Shown here: piece by piece, positions 51,538 through 60,722 of the stretch
Layout: the number at the start of each line of letters is the position of its first letter
Numbering within the stretch: position 1 is the first letter of the stretch
Source of the DNA: Gillisia lutea
Lineage (GTDB): Bacteria > Bacteroidota > Bacteroidia > Flavobacteriales > Flavobacteriaceae
Reading direction: 5' to 3'
Assembly (NCBI RefSeq): GCF_021568705.1
Contig: NZ_JAKGTH010000009.1
Location: 62,001 to 126,000, forward strand
Length of the DNA: 64,000 nt
Position numbers and translations under genes: made by a program
The notes under the pieces: generated by a model
What the model was told of the DNA's origin: nothing
What the model saw: only the letters and a program-made list of their open reading frames with translations
Database searches by the model: none

Positions 51538-51600
51538 ATGATCAATTTAACTTCTATAAAATCATGTTATATGTGTATGTGCAGTGTGCCTTACACCTAA
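51538..51600 (+). CDS. Leader peptide 3, Cys/Met-rich (20 aa), inside the cys operon
   Basis: A 20-codon ORF starting four bases after cysN: MINLTSIKS, then CYMCMC, then SVPYT. Five of six consecutive codons are TGT/TGC or ATG. The bases ACACCTAAAAG (51593-51603), which include the stop codon, are complementary over 11 positions with one mismatch to CTTTTAAGTGT in the 5' arm of the next terminator (51634-51644). Ribosome stalling at the Cys/Met codons would allow that pairing and readthrough into sulfite reductase; completed translation covers the segment and allows termination. It is the third case of the same design in this window, and the one with most cysteine, fitting its sulfite-reductase target. 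Confidence 0.75.
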   Translation: MINLTSIKSCYMCMCSVPYT

Positions 51601-51625
51601 AAGCTATTTCTATAAATTTATTTAT

Positions 51626-51666
51626 AAAAAGTCCTTTTAAGTGTCTCACTTTAAAAGGACTTTTTT
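51626..51666 (+). terminator. Attenuator terminator 3, between cysN and sulfite reductase
   Basis: AAAAAGTCCTTTTAAGTG paired with CACTTTAAAAGGACTTTTT (one bulged T), loop TCT, T run. An intrinsic terminator in the middle of a same-strand operon makes sense only if read through conditionally. Confidence 0.87.
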
Positions 51667-51686
51667 CATTTTAAAAACCAATACCC

Positions 51687-53780
51687 ATGCAAAGTTTTAG
51701 AACAGAACTGGAAAATCCCATTGTAGAAAAGGATATTCTGGATTTAGAAAAAAAGATCAGGTTATTTCGTGAAGGGAAGGCCGATGAAGAAAAATTTAGA
51801 AGTCTAAGACTGGCGCGTGGTGTATATGGCCAGCGTCAGGCCGGAGTACAGATGGTGAGAATAAAACTGCCATTTGGTAAAGTAACTTCTGAGCAGCTTC
51901 ATAGAATAGCGGATGTTTCTGATGAATATTCCACCGGAAGGTTACACATTACCACAAGACAGGATATCCAGATTCATTATGTTAGTCTGGATAGAACACC
52001 AGAACTTTGGTCGCAACTTGAAAAAGATGACATTACATTGCGAGAAGCCTGTGGAAATACGGTAAGAAATATCACTGCTTCTCCTACTGCGGGAATAGAT
52101 GTAAATGAGCCTTTTGATGTTTCCCCTTATGCGCATGCTACATTCCAGTTCTTTTTAAGAAATCCTATTTGTCAGGAAATGGGGAGAAAGTTCAAGATCT
52201 CCTTTTCATCTTCGGAAGAAGATTCGGCATTGAGCTTTATTCATGATCTGGGTTTCATAGCCAAGATTAAGGATGGAAAACGCGGATTTAAAGTGATGCT
52301 TGGCGGCGGATTGGGGTCTCAGCCCAGACATGCCGATGTGCTATACGATTTTATTGAAGCGGAAAATATAATAGAACTAATAGAATCGGTATTACGCGTT
52401 TTTGATAGATATGGAGAGCGAGCGAAGCGCCTAAAAGCCAGAATGAAATTCTTGATCAAAGATATTGGAAAAGAAGCTTTTATGGAATTGGTAGCTGCTC
52501 AAAAAACAGCTCTTTCAGGAGAAAAAGTGGAATTTAATCTTGCAACCTTTGAAACCCTTCCTCAGTTAAAAGATGTTGAAATTCCTTCAGTAATTATAAA
52601 AGATGAGAAGGCGTTTAATTCCTGGAAAGCCACTAATATAATAGCTCAAAAGCAAGAAGGACTTTACGCTATTGGAATTCGGGTGCCTTTAGGCGATTTT
52701 TATACTGGAGCAGCACGAAAACTGGCAGATCTTATAAAAAAATATGCGGGAAATGAACTCAGGTTCTCTCTTCGTCAGGATATTTTACTAAGGCATGTGC
52801 GAGAAGAATTATTGCCATTCTTTTATAAGGAATTATACGAATTAGGTTTTGCAGAGCCCGGTTACAATAAAACGCTCGATATCACTGCCTGCCCGGGTAC
52901 CGACACTTGTAATCTGGGGATAGCTAGTAGTACGGGAATTGCCGATGTATTAGAAGATGTAATAAAAGAGGAGTTTCCACAATATATTAACGGAAAAGAC
53001 ATAACCATCAAAATTAGCGGTTGTATGAATGCTTGTGGGCAACACAATATGGCGGAAATCGGTTTTCAGGGAATGTCTATAAAAGTGGGTAAAACGGTTG
53101 CTCCGGCATTGCAAATCCTTCTTGGGGGAGGAGTGCTTGGAAATGGAAAGGGACGATTTTCTGATAAAGTGATTAAAATTCCTAGTAAACGCGGGCCGCA
53201 GGCTTTACGTGTTCTGTTAAATGATTTCGAAAGATCTTCTTCAGCGAATGAAAAATTCATTGAGTATTATGATAGGCAAGGGAAATCCTATTTCTATGAT
53301 CTTTTAAAGGAGTTATCAGATACTTCGAATATCACAGAAAACGAGTTTGTAGACTGGGGACATGAAAAACCTTATATACAAGCCGTTGGAGTAGGAGAAT
53401 GTGCGGGAGTGGTTATAGATCTTATTGCTACGCTTCTTTTTGAAAGTGAGGAGAAAATTGATAATGCCAAAAGTGCATTAGATAGAAAATCCTGGGCAGA
53501 TAGTATTTACCATTCTTATACTTCTATAGTAAATTCAGCTAAAGCTTTATTGCTAGCCGATAATGTTTCAACCAATACACAAGCCGGCATCATTGCTCAG
53601 TTTGATGAACTATTTGTGCAAACTGAAAAGATCTCTCTTTCAACTTCTTTCAAAGAATTTGCATATCAGCTAAATGAAAGAGCGCCTAGTGAGGCATTTG
53701 CAATAAAATATTTAGAAGATGCGCATCTGTTCCTTAAAAAGGTAGATGCTTATAGAACAAAGGAGGTGCAAAATGTTTAG
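51687..53780 (+). CDS. Siroheme-dependent sulfite (nitrite-type) reductase with C-terminal helical extension
   Basis: 697 residues. Two ferredoxin-like/siroheme repeats: RLARGVYGQRQAGVQMVRIKLPFG, TTRQDIQIHYV and LRQDILLRHV. The 4Fe-4S-siroheme ligands are TACPGTDTC and SGCMNACGQ. About 130 extra residues at the end are helical (WADSIYHSYTSIVNSAKALLLADN, LFLKKVDAYRT) and resemble a HEPN-type bundle, which is known on Bacteroidota sulfite reductases. It reduces sulfite to sulfide, most likely with ferredoxin from the flavin reductase downstream. Confidence 0.9.
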   Translation: MQSFRTELENPIVEKDILDLEKKIRLFREGKADEEKFRSLRLARGVYGQRQAGVQMVRIKLPFGKVTSEQLHRIADVSDEYSTGRLHITTRQDIQIHYVSLDRTPELWSQLEKDDITLREACGNTVRNITASPTAGIDVNEPFDVSPYAHATFQFFLRNPICQEMGRKFKISFSSSEEDSALSFIHDLGFIAKIKDGKRGFKVMLGGGLGSQPRHADVLYDFIEAENIIELIESVLRVFDRYGERAKRLKARMKFLIKDIGKEAFMELVAAQKTALSGEKVEFNLATFETLPQLKDVEIPSVIIKDEKAFNSWKATNIIAQKQEGLYAIGIRVPLGDFYTGAARKLADLIKKYAGNELRFSLRQDILLRHVREELLPFFYKELYELGFAEPGYNKTLDITACPGTDTCNLGIASSTGIADVLEDVIKEEFPQYINGKDITIKISGCMNACGQHNMAEIGFQGMSIKVGKTVAPALQILLGGGVLGNGKGRFSDKVIKIPSKRGPQALRVLLNDFERSSSANEKFIEYYDRQGKSYFYDLLKELSDTSNITENEFVDWGHEKPYIQAVGVGECAGVVIDLIATLLFESEEKIDNAKSALDRKSWADSIYHSYTSIVNSAKALLLADNVSTNTQAGIIAQFDELFVQTEKISLSTSFKEFAYQLNERAPSEAFAIKYLEDAHLFLKKVDAYRTKEVQNV

Positions 53781-54570
53781 TATTCCAAAATTGAGCGTTG
53801 TTGGTGCTGGACCGGGAGATCCTGAACTAATAACTATTAAAGCTGTAAAAACTCTACAAGCCGCTCAGGTGGTGTTGTACGATGCACTAATAAATCGAGA
53901 ATTATTAGAATATGCCCCACAGGCCAAACATATTTTTGTAGGAAAACGTAAAGATAAGCATAGATATAGTCAGGATGAGATTAATAAACTTATAGTGAAA
54001 TATGCCTTAGAAGAAGGTCATGTAGTAAGATTGAAGGGAGGAGATCCATTCATTTTTGGAAGAGGATCTGAAGAAATTGACTATGCCAGAAGTCAGGGGT
54101 TGGAAACTGCAGTGGTTTCGGGTATTACTTCTTCAATAGCCGTTCCTGCCAATGTGGGAATTCCTTTGACAAAACGCGGAATTTCAGAAAGTTTTTGGGT
54201 GATCACGGGAACAACATCTCAGCGGAAACTTTCTGCCGACGTAAAACTAGCAGCCCAATCTACAGCTACGGTGGTGATATTAATGGGAATGGCAAAGCTT
54301 GCAGAAATCGTAGCGATATTTTCTGAGCTCGGAAAGCAGGATATGCCGGTGGGGATCATTCAAAATGGGACAACCTTAAATGAAACATCCGGTTTTGGCA
54401 GTATAAAAGATATCGAGAAAGTGGTAGCACATAAACGATTAACCGCTCCTGCTATTATTGTGATTGGTGATGTAGTTAGAGAAAGTCATCAGCTGCAAGA
54501 AGTTGTTCAGAACCTTCAAGCTTTGCCAAAGACTTCTGAAGTTAAAATATCTCAAACCGATGCCGCGTAG
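53773..54570 (+). CDS. cobA: Uroporphyrinogen-III C-methyltransferase
   Basis: 265 residues from the ATG at 53773. An AGGAGG Shine-Dalgarno site (53761-53766), rare in this genome, stands six bases before that ATG and decides the start over an in-frame ATG at 53746. Motifs: VVGAGPGDPELITIKAVK, VRLKGGDPFIFGRGSEE and VVSGITSSIAVPANVGIPLTKRG. It makes precorrin-2 from uroporphyrinogen III, the first step of siroheme for the adjacent sulfite reductase, whose end it overlaps by 8 bases. Confidence 0.95.
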   Translation: MFSIPKLSVVGAGPGDPELITIKAVKTLQAAQVVLYDALINRELLEYAPQAKHIFVGKRKDKHRYSQDEINKLIVKYALEEGHVVRLKGGDPFIFGRGSEEIDYARSQGLETAVVSGITSSIAVPANVGIPLTKRGISESFWVITGTTSQRKLSADVKLAAQSTATVVILMGMAKLAEIVAIFSELGKQDMPVGIIQNGTTLNETSGFGSIKDIEKVVAHKRLTAPAIIVIGDVVRESHQLQEVVQNLQALPKTSEVKISQTDAA

Positions 54571-54572
54571 TT

Positions 54573-55166
54573 ATGGAAGAACGAAATGAATTATATCCCA
54601 TATTCCTGAAAGTAAATAAACTCAATGTGCTTATTGTAGGAGGCGGTAACGTAGGGCTTGAAAAATTACATTTTCTGTTGAAATCAAGTCCGAATGCAAA
54701 TGTAGAAATACTCGCAAAATGGTTTAAACCAGAAACGATAGCATTGGCAAAAAAACATCAGGTAAAACTTACAAAGAAAAGTTATAAACGCAAGTGTCTA
54801 AAGGGTCGACATCTGGTAATTGCTACTACCGATAATCCTAAGTTGAACAAGAAAATATACGTACAGGCAAGAAAACGACATCTCTTGGCGAATATAGCAG
54901 ACACCCCGGAATTATGTGATTTTTATATGGGAGGAATTGTAAATAAAGGTCATGTGAAGATCGCTATTTCAACTAACGGGAAATCGCCTACCACTGCAAA
55001 AAGATTACGTCAGTTATTTGAAGAAATCATTCCCGATGATATTAATTTAATGGTAGAAAATTTAAATGAATTCAGAAAGACCATAAAGGGTGATTTTGAA
55101 AGTAAAGTGGCACAAATGAATAAGATAACAGAAACATTAATTGAAAAGAAAGTTAAGAATGATTAA
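54573..55166 (+). CDS. Precorrin-2 dehydrogenase / sirohydrochlorin ferrochelatase-like (CysG N-terminal part)
   Basis: 197 residues. The NAD loop is IVGGGNVGLEKLHFLL, then NIADTPELCDFYMGGIVNKG and IAISTNGKSPTTAKRLRQLFEE. It oxidises precorrin-2 and inserts iron to give siroheme. It lacks the methyltransferase half, which is encoded by cobA two bases upstream. Confidence 0.93.
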   Translation: MEERNELYPIFLKVNKLNVLIVGGGNVGLEKLHFLLKSSPNANVEILAKWFKPETIALAKKHQVKLTKKSYKRKCLKGRHLVIATTDNPKLNKKIYVQARKRHLLANIADTPELCDFYMGGIVNKGHVKIAISTNGKSPTTAKRLRQLFEEIIPDDINLMVENLNEFRKTIKGDFESKVAQMNKITETLIEKKVKND

Positions 55167-56223
55167 AACAGATATTTTAATAATAGGTGCAGGGCCAACC
55201 GGGCTCTTTACAGTTTTTGAAGCAGGATTACTAAAGTTGAAAACACATTTGATAGACGCGCTACCCCAACCAGGTGGACAATGCTCAGAGATCTATCCTA
55301 AAAAACCAATCTATGATATTCCGGCATTTCCCGAGATTCTAGCGGGTGATCTTGTAAGTAATCTAATGGAACAGATAAAACCCTTTGAGCCTGGGTTTAC
55401 CTTAGGAGAACGTGCAGAGACCATTGAAAAATTGGAGGATAATACGTTTGTAGTAACCACTAATAAAGGCACTAAGCATCATGCTCCGGTAGTAGCAATT
55501 GCCGGAGGTTTAGGCTCTTTTGAACCAAGAAAACCACCCATTTCCAATATAGCAGATTATGAAGATAAAGGGATTAATTATTTTATTAAGGATCCTGAAA
55601 TCTATCGAGACAAAAAAGTGATTATTGCCGGCGGAGGAGACTCTGCGTTAGACTGGGCAATATTTCTTGCAGATGTGGCATCAGAGGTTTCACTAGTGCA
55701 CCGCCGAAATGAATTTAGAGGAGCTTTAGATTCAGTTGAAAAAGTTTCAGAATTGGCAGACTTAGGAAAGATCAATCTAATAACTAATGCGGAGATTGTT
55801 GGACTTACAGGGGAAGATCAACTTGAAAAAGTAGTAATTCGACATAAAGATGAGGCTAGAGGTGAGGAATTCAAGGATGTAGACGCATTCATACCTTTAT
55901 TTGGTCTTTCTCCTAAGTTGGGGCCTATGGCAAATTGGGGCTTAGAAATCGAGAAGAACGCTATAAAGGTAGATAATTCATACGATTATCAAACCAACAT
56001 TCCCGGCATTTATGCCATAGGCGATGTAAACACTTACAAAGGAAAATTAAAATTGATCCTTTCTGGGTTTCATGAAGCAGCAATTATGTGTCAGAGCGCC
56101 TACCAAAGGATAAATCCTGGTAAAAAGTACGTCTTGAAGTATACCACCGTGGGCGGTGTGGAAGGATTTGATGGCACCAAAAAAGAAGCTAAGAAGGAAG
56201 TGGTGCAAAGTATAGGAGTTTAA
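55159..56223 (+). CDS. Ferredoxin-NADP reductase type 2 / thioredoxin reductase-like flavoprotein
   Basis: 354 residues from the ATG at 55159, 8 bases inside the previous gene; a TTG at 55141 is the longer alternative. FAD loop IIGAGPTGLFTVFEAG, PQPGGQCSEIYPKKPIYDIP, NADPH loop IIAGGGDSALDWAI and GIYAIGDVNTYKGKLKL. It has no CxxC pair, so it is not thioredoxin reductase. Its place after the siroheme genes suggests it reduces ferredoxin for the sulfite reductase. Confidence 0.92.
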   Translation: MIKTDILIIGAGPTGLFTVFEAGLLKLKTHLIDALPQPGGQCSEIYPKKPIYDIPAFPEILAGDLVSNLMEQIKPFEPGFTLGERAETIEKLEDNTFVVTTNKGTKHHAPVVAIAGGLGSFEPRKPPISNIADYEDKGINYFIKDPEIYRDKKVIIAGGGDSALDWAIFLADVASEVSLVHRRNEFRGALDSVEKVSELADLGKINLITNAEIVGLTGEDQLEKVVIRHKDEARGEEFKDVDAFIPLFGLSPKLGPMANWGLEIEKNAIKVDNSYDYQTNIPGIYAIGDVNTYKGKLKLILSGFHEAAIMCQSAYQRINPGKKYVLKYTTVGGVEGFDGTKKEAKKEVVQSIGV

Positions 56224-56240
56224 ATCCTTCAGAATTATTA

Positions 56241-56296
56241 AAAAAAAGGCTGCATTATATTTCAATTAAAAATTGAATGTATAGTGCAGCTTTTTC
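56241..56296 (+). terminator. Intrinsic terminator at the end of the sulfite reduction operon
   Basis: A long imperfect stem, GGCTGCAtTATA against TATAgTGCAGC, extended by CAATT/AATTG, with A and T runs outside. Confidence 0.8.
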
Positions 56297-56327
56297 AGTT
56301 AATGTTTTTCTGTATAAATTGTTTGAC

Positions 56328-56335
56328 TAACTTTG
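56328..56335 (+). promoter_or_regulatory. -7 box of the OsmC-like gene
   Basis: TAACTTTG, an exact match, 18 bases before the ATG at 56353. Confidence 0.45.
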
Positions 56336-56352
56336 TGGGAAACATATTTATA

Positions 56353-56775
56353 ATGAAGATCAATTTAAAAAGGCTGAACAATAACTATCATTTTGAAACT
56401 AAAAATGAACGTGGCGATGTGGTGCATTTGGATAATAAATCTGAGCCAGATCCTCAAGGTGCAAGTCCGATGGAGCTATTGCTTATGGGTATTGCCGGGT
56501 GTAGCAGCATTGATATAGTTATGATCCTTAAAAAACAGCAGGTAGAGCTGGAAGATCTTCAGGTGGAAGTAGAAGGAACACGCGTAGATGGAGCTATTCC
56601 CAATGTTTTTACAGGCATTCATTTAAACATTTTTCTTAAAGGAGATGTTTCTGCAGCTAAAGCAAAACGCGCAGTAGACTTGTCTTTAGATAAATACTGT
56701 TCGGTTGCTAAAATGTTAGAAAAAACAGCTACAATAACCTATGGAATCACTTTAAATGAAGAAGTGATTAACTAA
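56353..56775 (+). CDS. OsmC/Ohr family protein
   Basis: 140 residues from the ATG at 56353; a longer GTG frame begins inside the terminator and is rejected. ASPMELLLMGIAGCSSIDIVMILKKQ contains the first reactive Cys, and LDKYCSVAKML the second. Family members reduce organic hydroperoxides or act on small thiols. Its place in the sulfur island, directly before the SAM-I/metH unit, may mean a link to sulfur or redox stress. Confidence 0.92.
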   Translation: MKINLKRLNNNYHFETKNERGDVVHLDNKSEPDPQGASPMELLLMGIAGCSSIDIVMILKKQQVELEDLQVEVEGTRVDGAIPNVFTGIHLNIFLKGDVSAAKAKRAVDLSLDKYCSVAKMLEKTATITYGITLNEEVIN

Positions 56776-56795
56776 TCAAATTTTTTAGGTATTCC

Positions 56796-56825
56796 TTGCA
56801 AATGCGTAAACTAAGCGTATATTTA
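56796..56825 (+). promoter_or_regulatory. Promoter of the metH-metF operon
   Basis: TTG at 56796-56798, a 19-base spacer and TATATTTA at 56818-56825 (one mismatch). The riboswitch begins about 28 bases after the predicted start. Confidence 0.6.
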
Positions 56826-56856
56826 CAAGACTTAAGTTCATTTTTTATTTAAAATC

Positions 56857-56957
56857 GTTATCAAGAAAGGTTGAGGGATTAGACCCAATGACGCCTTGGC
56901 AACCCTCCGTTTGGAGAAGGTGCTACATTCTACTGCACTTTGTTGCAGATAGATAAC
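56857..56957 (+). ncRNA. SAM-I (S-box) riboswitch
   Basis: Closing stem GTTATC (56857-56862) and GATAAC (56952-56957). In between: AAGAAAGGTTGAGGGATTAG, ACCCAATGACGCCTTGGCAA, CCCTCCG, GGAGAAGGTGCTA, the full S-box consensus. It senses SAM and controls metH and metF. The expression platform is not obvious: AAAAG-AATT-CTTTT (56959-56972) can form a weak hairpin and a run of six Ts follows a few bases later. Confidence 0.95.
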
Positions 56958-57006
56958 AAAAGAATTCTTTTCCCGCTTCTTTTTTGATAATTATATAGTA
57001 TATATC

Positions 57007-58023
57007 ATGTCAAAATTAGAAGATTTACTCTCAAAAAAAATACTAATATTAGATGGTGCCATGGGCACGATGCTTCAGGAATATAAATTCTCAGAAGAAG
57101 ATTTCCGTGGAAGGAGGTTTGCAGATTGGCATTTATATTTAAAAGGAAATAACGATCTACTGTCTATCACTCAACCACATGCCATTGCCGAAATTCATCG
57201 TAAATATTTTTTGGCGGGGGCAGATATTGTAGAAACCAATACTTTCTCTGCTAATACTATTGCCATGGCCGATTATGGCATGGAGGAGCTGGTGTATGAA
57301 CTCAATTATGAGTCGGCTAAAATAGCCAAACAAGTGGCTCTAGAATTAACATTAGAAACTCCGGAAAAACCCAGATTTGTGGCAGGAGCTATGGGTCCTA
57401 CCAATAAAACAGCGAGCATGTCGCCAGATGTGAATGATCCTGGCTATAGAGCTATTTCCTTTAAGCAACTTTTTACCGCATACAAGCAACAGGCAAAAGC
57501 GCTTATAGACGGAGGAGTTGATATATTACTTGTAGAAACAGTTTTCGACACCTTAAATGCAAAGGCTGCACTTTTTGCCATTGATGAATTGAAGGAGGAA
57601 CTCAATTCTAATATTCCTGTCATGATAAGTGGAACAATTACCGATGCTTCCGGGAGAACCCTTTCCGGGCAAACGGCTGAGGCATTTCTTATTTCTATAT
57701 CACATATTCCTTTACTAAGTGTGGGCTTCAATTGTGCGCTGGGAGCAAAACAACTTACTCCGCATCTAGAAGTGCTGGCACGTAAAAGTAATTTTGGAGT
57801 TTCGGCTTATCCAAATGCCGGGCTACCTAATGCCTTTGGGGAATATGATGAAACTCCGCAGGAAATGGCAGAACAAATTCGGGAATATCTTGAAAAAAGT
57901 TTGGTCAATATTTTAGGGGGCTGTTGCGGCACTACCCCGGCACATATTAAAGCCATTGCCAAAATAGCTGAAGATTACAAGCCTAGAATTCTTAAAGATC
58001 AACTTAATCCTGAAACAGTTTAG
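57007..58023 (+). CDS. metH: Methionine synthase, homocysteine-binding part
   Basis: 338 residues. [24 protein letters not shown] at the start. Zinc ligands: the Cys in [13 protein letters not shown] and the two Cys in [13 protein letters not shown]. It corresponds to the first domain of cobalamin-dependent methionine synthase; the rest is encoded by the next gene, 4 bases on, in another frame. A two-gene MetH is a known arrangement in Bacteroidota. The SAM-I riboswitch is in its leader. Confidence 0.95.
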   Translation: MSKLEDLLSKKILILDGAMGTMLQEYKFSEEDFRGRRFADWHLYLKGNNDLLSITQPHAIAEIHRKYFLAGADIVETNTFSANTIAMADYGMEELVYELNYESAKIAKQVALELTLETPEKPRFVAGAMGPTNKTASMSPDVNDPGYRAISFKQLFTAYKQQAKALIDGGVDILLVETVFDTLNAKAALFAIDELKEELNSNIPVMISGTITDASGRTLSGQTAEAFLISISHIPLLSVGFNCALGAKQLTPHLEVLARKSNFGVSAYPNAGLPNAFGEYDETPQEMAEQIREYLEKSLVNILGGCCGTTPAHIKAIAKIAEDYKPRILKDQLNPETV

Positions 58024-58027
58024 TAAA

Positions 58028-60715
58028 ATGACAGAATTTAAAGCACTAAAACTTTCGGGCTTAGAACCACTCATTATAACGCCGGAAAGTAATTTCGTGA
58101 ATGTGGGAGAACGCACAAATATGTCCGGCTCCAAAAAATTTCTCCGACTTATAAAGGAAGAAAAATATGAAGAAGCCTTAGATATCGCCAGAAATCAGGT
58201 TGAGGAAGGAGCCCAGATTATCGATGTGAATATGGATGATGGATTGGTAGATGGAAAAGAAGCTATGGTAAAATTTCTAAATCTAATAGTATCTGAGCCT
58301 GATATTGCAAGAGTTCCAATAATGATCGATAGTTCTAAATGGGAGATTATCGAGGCCGGATTACAGGTGGTTCAGGGAAAATGCGTTGTGAATTCTATCA
58401 GTTTAAAGGAAGGAGAAGAAGAATTTATCAAACATGCCAAAAAAGTAAAGCGCTATGGAGCAGCTGTGATAGTGATGGCTTTTGATGAAATAGGACAAGC
58501 CGATTCTTATGATCGAAGAATAGAAATTGCAAAGCGTTCTTACCAGATCCTTGTCGATAAAGTGAAATTTCCACCCGAAGACATAATTTTTGATCTCAAT
58601 ATTTTTCCGGTGGCTACGGGAATGGAAGAGCACCGCAAAAATGCGTTAGATTTCATTGAAGCTACCAAGTGGGTGAAAGCAAATTTACCGCATTGCAGTA
58701 TAAGCGGTGGGGTGAGTAATGTATCTTTTTCATTTAGAGGAAATAATCCTGTGCGAGAGGCCATGCATTCCGTATTTCTTTATCATGCTATTAAAGCAGG
58801 TATGAATATCGGGATTGTAAACCCGGCGATGCTTGAAGTTTACGATAATATTCCAAAGGATTTATTAGAACATGTGGAAGATGTAATCCTGGATAGAAGA
58901 GATGATGCTACCGAGCGATTACTAACTTTTGCAGAAACCGTTACCGGTAGTATCAAGGAAAATAAAATAGATCTTTCCTGGCGTGAAAAAAGTTTGCAAG
59001 AACGCATAACCCATGCCATGGTGAAAGGTGTTGATGCATATATTATTGAAGATGTTGAAGCAGCTAGATTAGAAGTAGCTAAACCTATTGAAGTGATTGA
59101 AGGACCGTTAATGACAGGTATGAATGTGGTAGGCGATCTTTTTGGAAGCGGTAAGATGTTCCTGCCACAGGTGGTAAAATCGGCTAGAGTAATGAAAAAA
59201 GCAGTTGCTTATTTACTGCCTTTTATAGAAGCAGCGAAAGATGGAACTACTCAAAGCAGAGCAGCGGGTAAAATTTTAATGGCCACCGTAAAAGGGGATG
59301 TTCACGATATTGGAAAAAATATCGTGAGCGTGGTATTGGGCTGTAATAATTATGAGATCATCGATCTTGGAGTAATGGTTCCTCCCGAGAAGATCATCGA
59401 GGTTGCCAAAACTGAAAATGTTGATGCAATTGGCTTAAGCGGACTCATAACTCCCTCCTTAGATGAAATGGTGTATCTGGCAAAGGAGATGCAACGACAA
59501 AATTTTACGGTTCCTTTATTAATTGGTGGCGCAACAACCTCTAAGGCACATACCGCGGTAAAGATCGATCCTCACTATAAAAATGCCGTAATTCATGTGA
59601 ATGATGCATCTCGAGCGGTAAATGTGGTGAATGATCTTTTAAAAGAAAGCTCTTCAAAGAAGTACCTGGAAGCTATTAAATTAGACTATGATATTTTTAG
59701 AACCAACTTTTTAAAGCGCAGTAAAGTGAAGGATTTTCTTCCCATAGATGTTGCGAGAGAGAATAAATATCAGATCAACTGGAAGACTTCAGAAATTATA
59801 AGACCTAATAAATTGGGAATTCAGGTAATTGAAGATTTTGATCTGAAGAAATTGGAAGATTTTATAGATTGGACGCCTTTCTTTAGAAGCTGGGATCTGC
59901 ATGGGAAATATCCTGCAATACTTTCAGATGAGATAGTGGGCGAACAGGCCAGTATATTATTTGCCGACGGCCGGGAATTATTACATAAAATTTTTGATCA
60001 AAAATTGCTCAAAGCTAAGGCTGTCTTCGGATTGTTTGAAGCAAATGCAATAAATAATGATGATATAGAACTTGAGTATTTAAAAGAGGGCAAAGCAAAG
60101 AAAGCAGTATTTCGAACGCTTAGACAACAGCTGAAAAAGCATGAAGGCAAACCAAATTTTGCTCTATCAGACTTTATAGCGCCAAAAGAATCGGGAATTC
60201 AGGATTATATAGGGTGTTTTTGTGTGAGTGCCGGTTTTGGAACTCAGGAACTGGCTGCTAAATTTGAGGCCGAACATGACGATTACAACTCCATAATGGT
60301 AAAAGCACTAGCAGATAGACTTGCAGAGGCTTTTGCCGAATTCCTTCATAAACAAGTAAGAACGGAAGATTGGGGATATGCGGGTGATGAGCATCTTAGT
60401 AATGAAGATCTTATAAAAGAAAGTTATAAAGGAATTCGCCCGGCGCCGGGGTATCCGGCATGTCCAGATCATTTAGAAAAATTGACAATTTGGGAAGTTT
60501 TAGGAGTGGAAGAAACAATATCAGTAAAACTTACCGACAGTCTGGCCATGTGGCCTGCTGCGAGCGTTAGTGGGTATTATTTCGGAAATCCTGAAGCTAG
60601 ATATTTCGGCTTAGGAAAGATCAAATCCGATCAGGTGAAGGATTTCGCCAACAGAAAAGAAATAAGTGTAGAAACCGCCGAAAAGTGGTTAAATCCTGCA
60701 ATTGCAGATCAATAA
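58028..60715 (+). CDS. metH: Methionine synthase, folate-, B12- and activation-domain part
   Basis: 895 residues. Folate domain: [47 protein letters not shown]. Cobalamin domain: [21 protein letters not shown] with the His that ligates cobalt. Activation domain: [15 protein letters not shown] with SAM-binding residues. It methylates homocysteine using methyl-B12 regenerated from methyl-tetrahydrofolate, with the Hcy domain supplied by the gene before it. Confidence 0.97.
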   Translation: MTEFKALKLSGLEPLIITPESNFVNVGERTNMSGSKKFLRLIKEEKYEEALDIARNQVEEGAQIIDVNMDDGLVDGKEAMVKFLNLIVSEPDIARVPIMIDSSKWEIIEAGLQVVQGKCVVNSISLKEGEEEFIKHAKKVKRYGAAVIVMAFDEIGQADSYDRRIEIAKRSYQILVDKVKFPPEDIIFDLNIFPVATGMEEHRKNALDFIEATKWVKANLPHCSISGGVSNVSFSFRGNNPVREAMHSVFLYHAIKAGMNIGIVNPAMLEVYDNIPKDLLEHVEDVILDRRDDATERLLTFAETVTGSIKENKIDLSWREKSLQERITHAMVKGVDAYIIEDVEAARLEVAKPIEVIEGPLMTGMNVVGDLFGSGKMFLPQVVKSARVMKKAVAYLLPFIEAAKDGTTQSRAAGKILMATVKGDVHDIGKNIVSVVLGCNNYEIIDLGVMVPPEKIIEVAKTENVDAIGLSGLITPSLDEMVYLAKEMQRQNFTVPLLIGGATTSKAHTAVKIDPHYKNAVIHVNDASRAVNVVNDLLKESSSKKYLEAIKLDYDIFRTNFLKRSKVKDFLPIDVARENKYQINWKTSEIIRPNKLGIQVIEDFDLKKLEDFIDWTPFFRSWDLHGKYPAILSDEIVGEQASILFADGRELLHKIFDQKLLKAKAVFGLFEANAINNDDIELEYLKEGKAKKAVFRTLRQQLKKHEGKPNFALSDFIAPKESGIQDYIGCFCVSAGFGTQELAAKFEAEHDDYNSIMVKALADRLAEAFAEFLHKQVRTEDWGYAGDEHLSNEDLIKESYKGIRPAPGYPACPDHLEKLTIWEVLGVEETISVKLTDSLAMWPAASVSGYYFGNPEARYFGLGKIKSDQVKDFANRKEISVETAEKWLNPAIADQ

Positions 60716-60722
60716 GAAATAA

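Noticed and set aside
57007-60715. metH as a frameshifted pseudogene
   Set aside because: The break falls at a domain border, both parts have complete active sites and a start/stop, and a two-gene MetH is known in this phylum.
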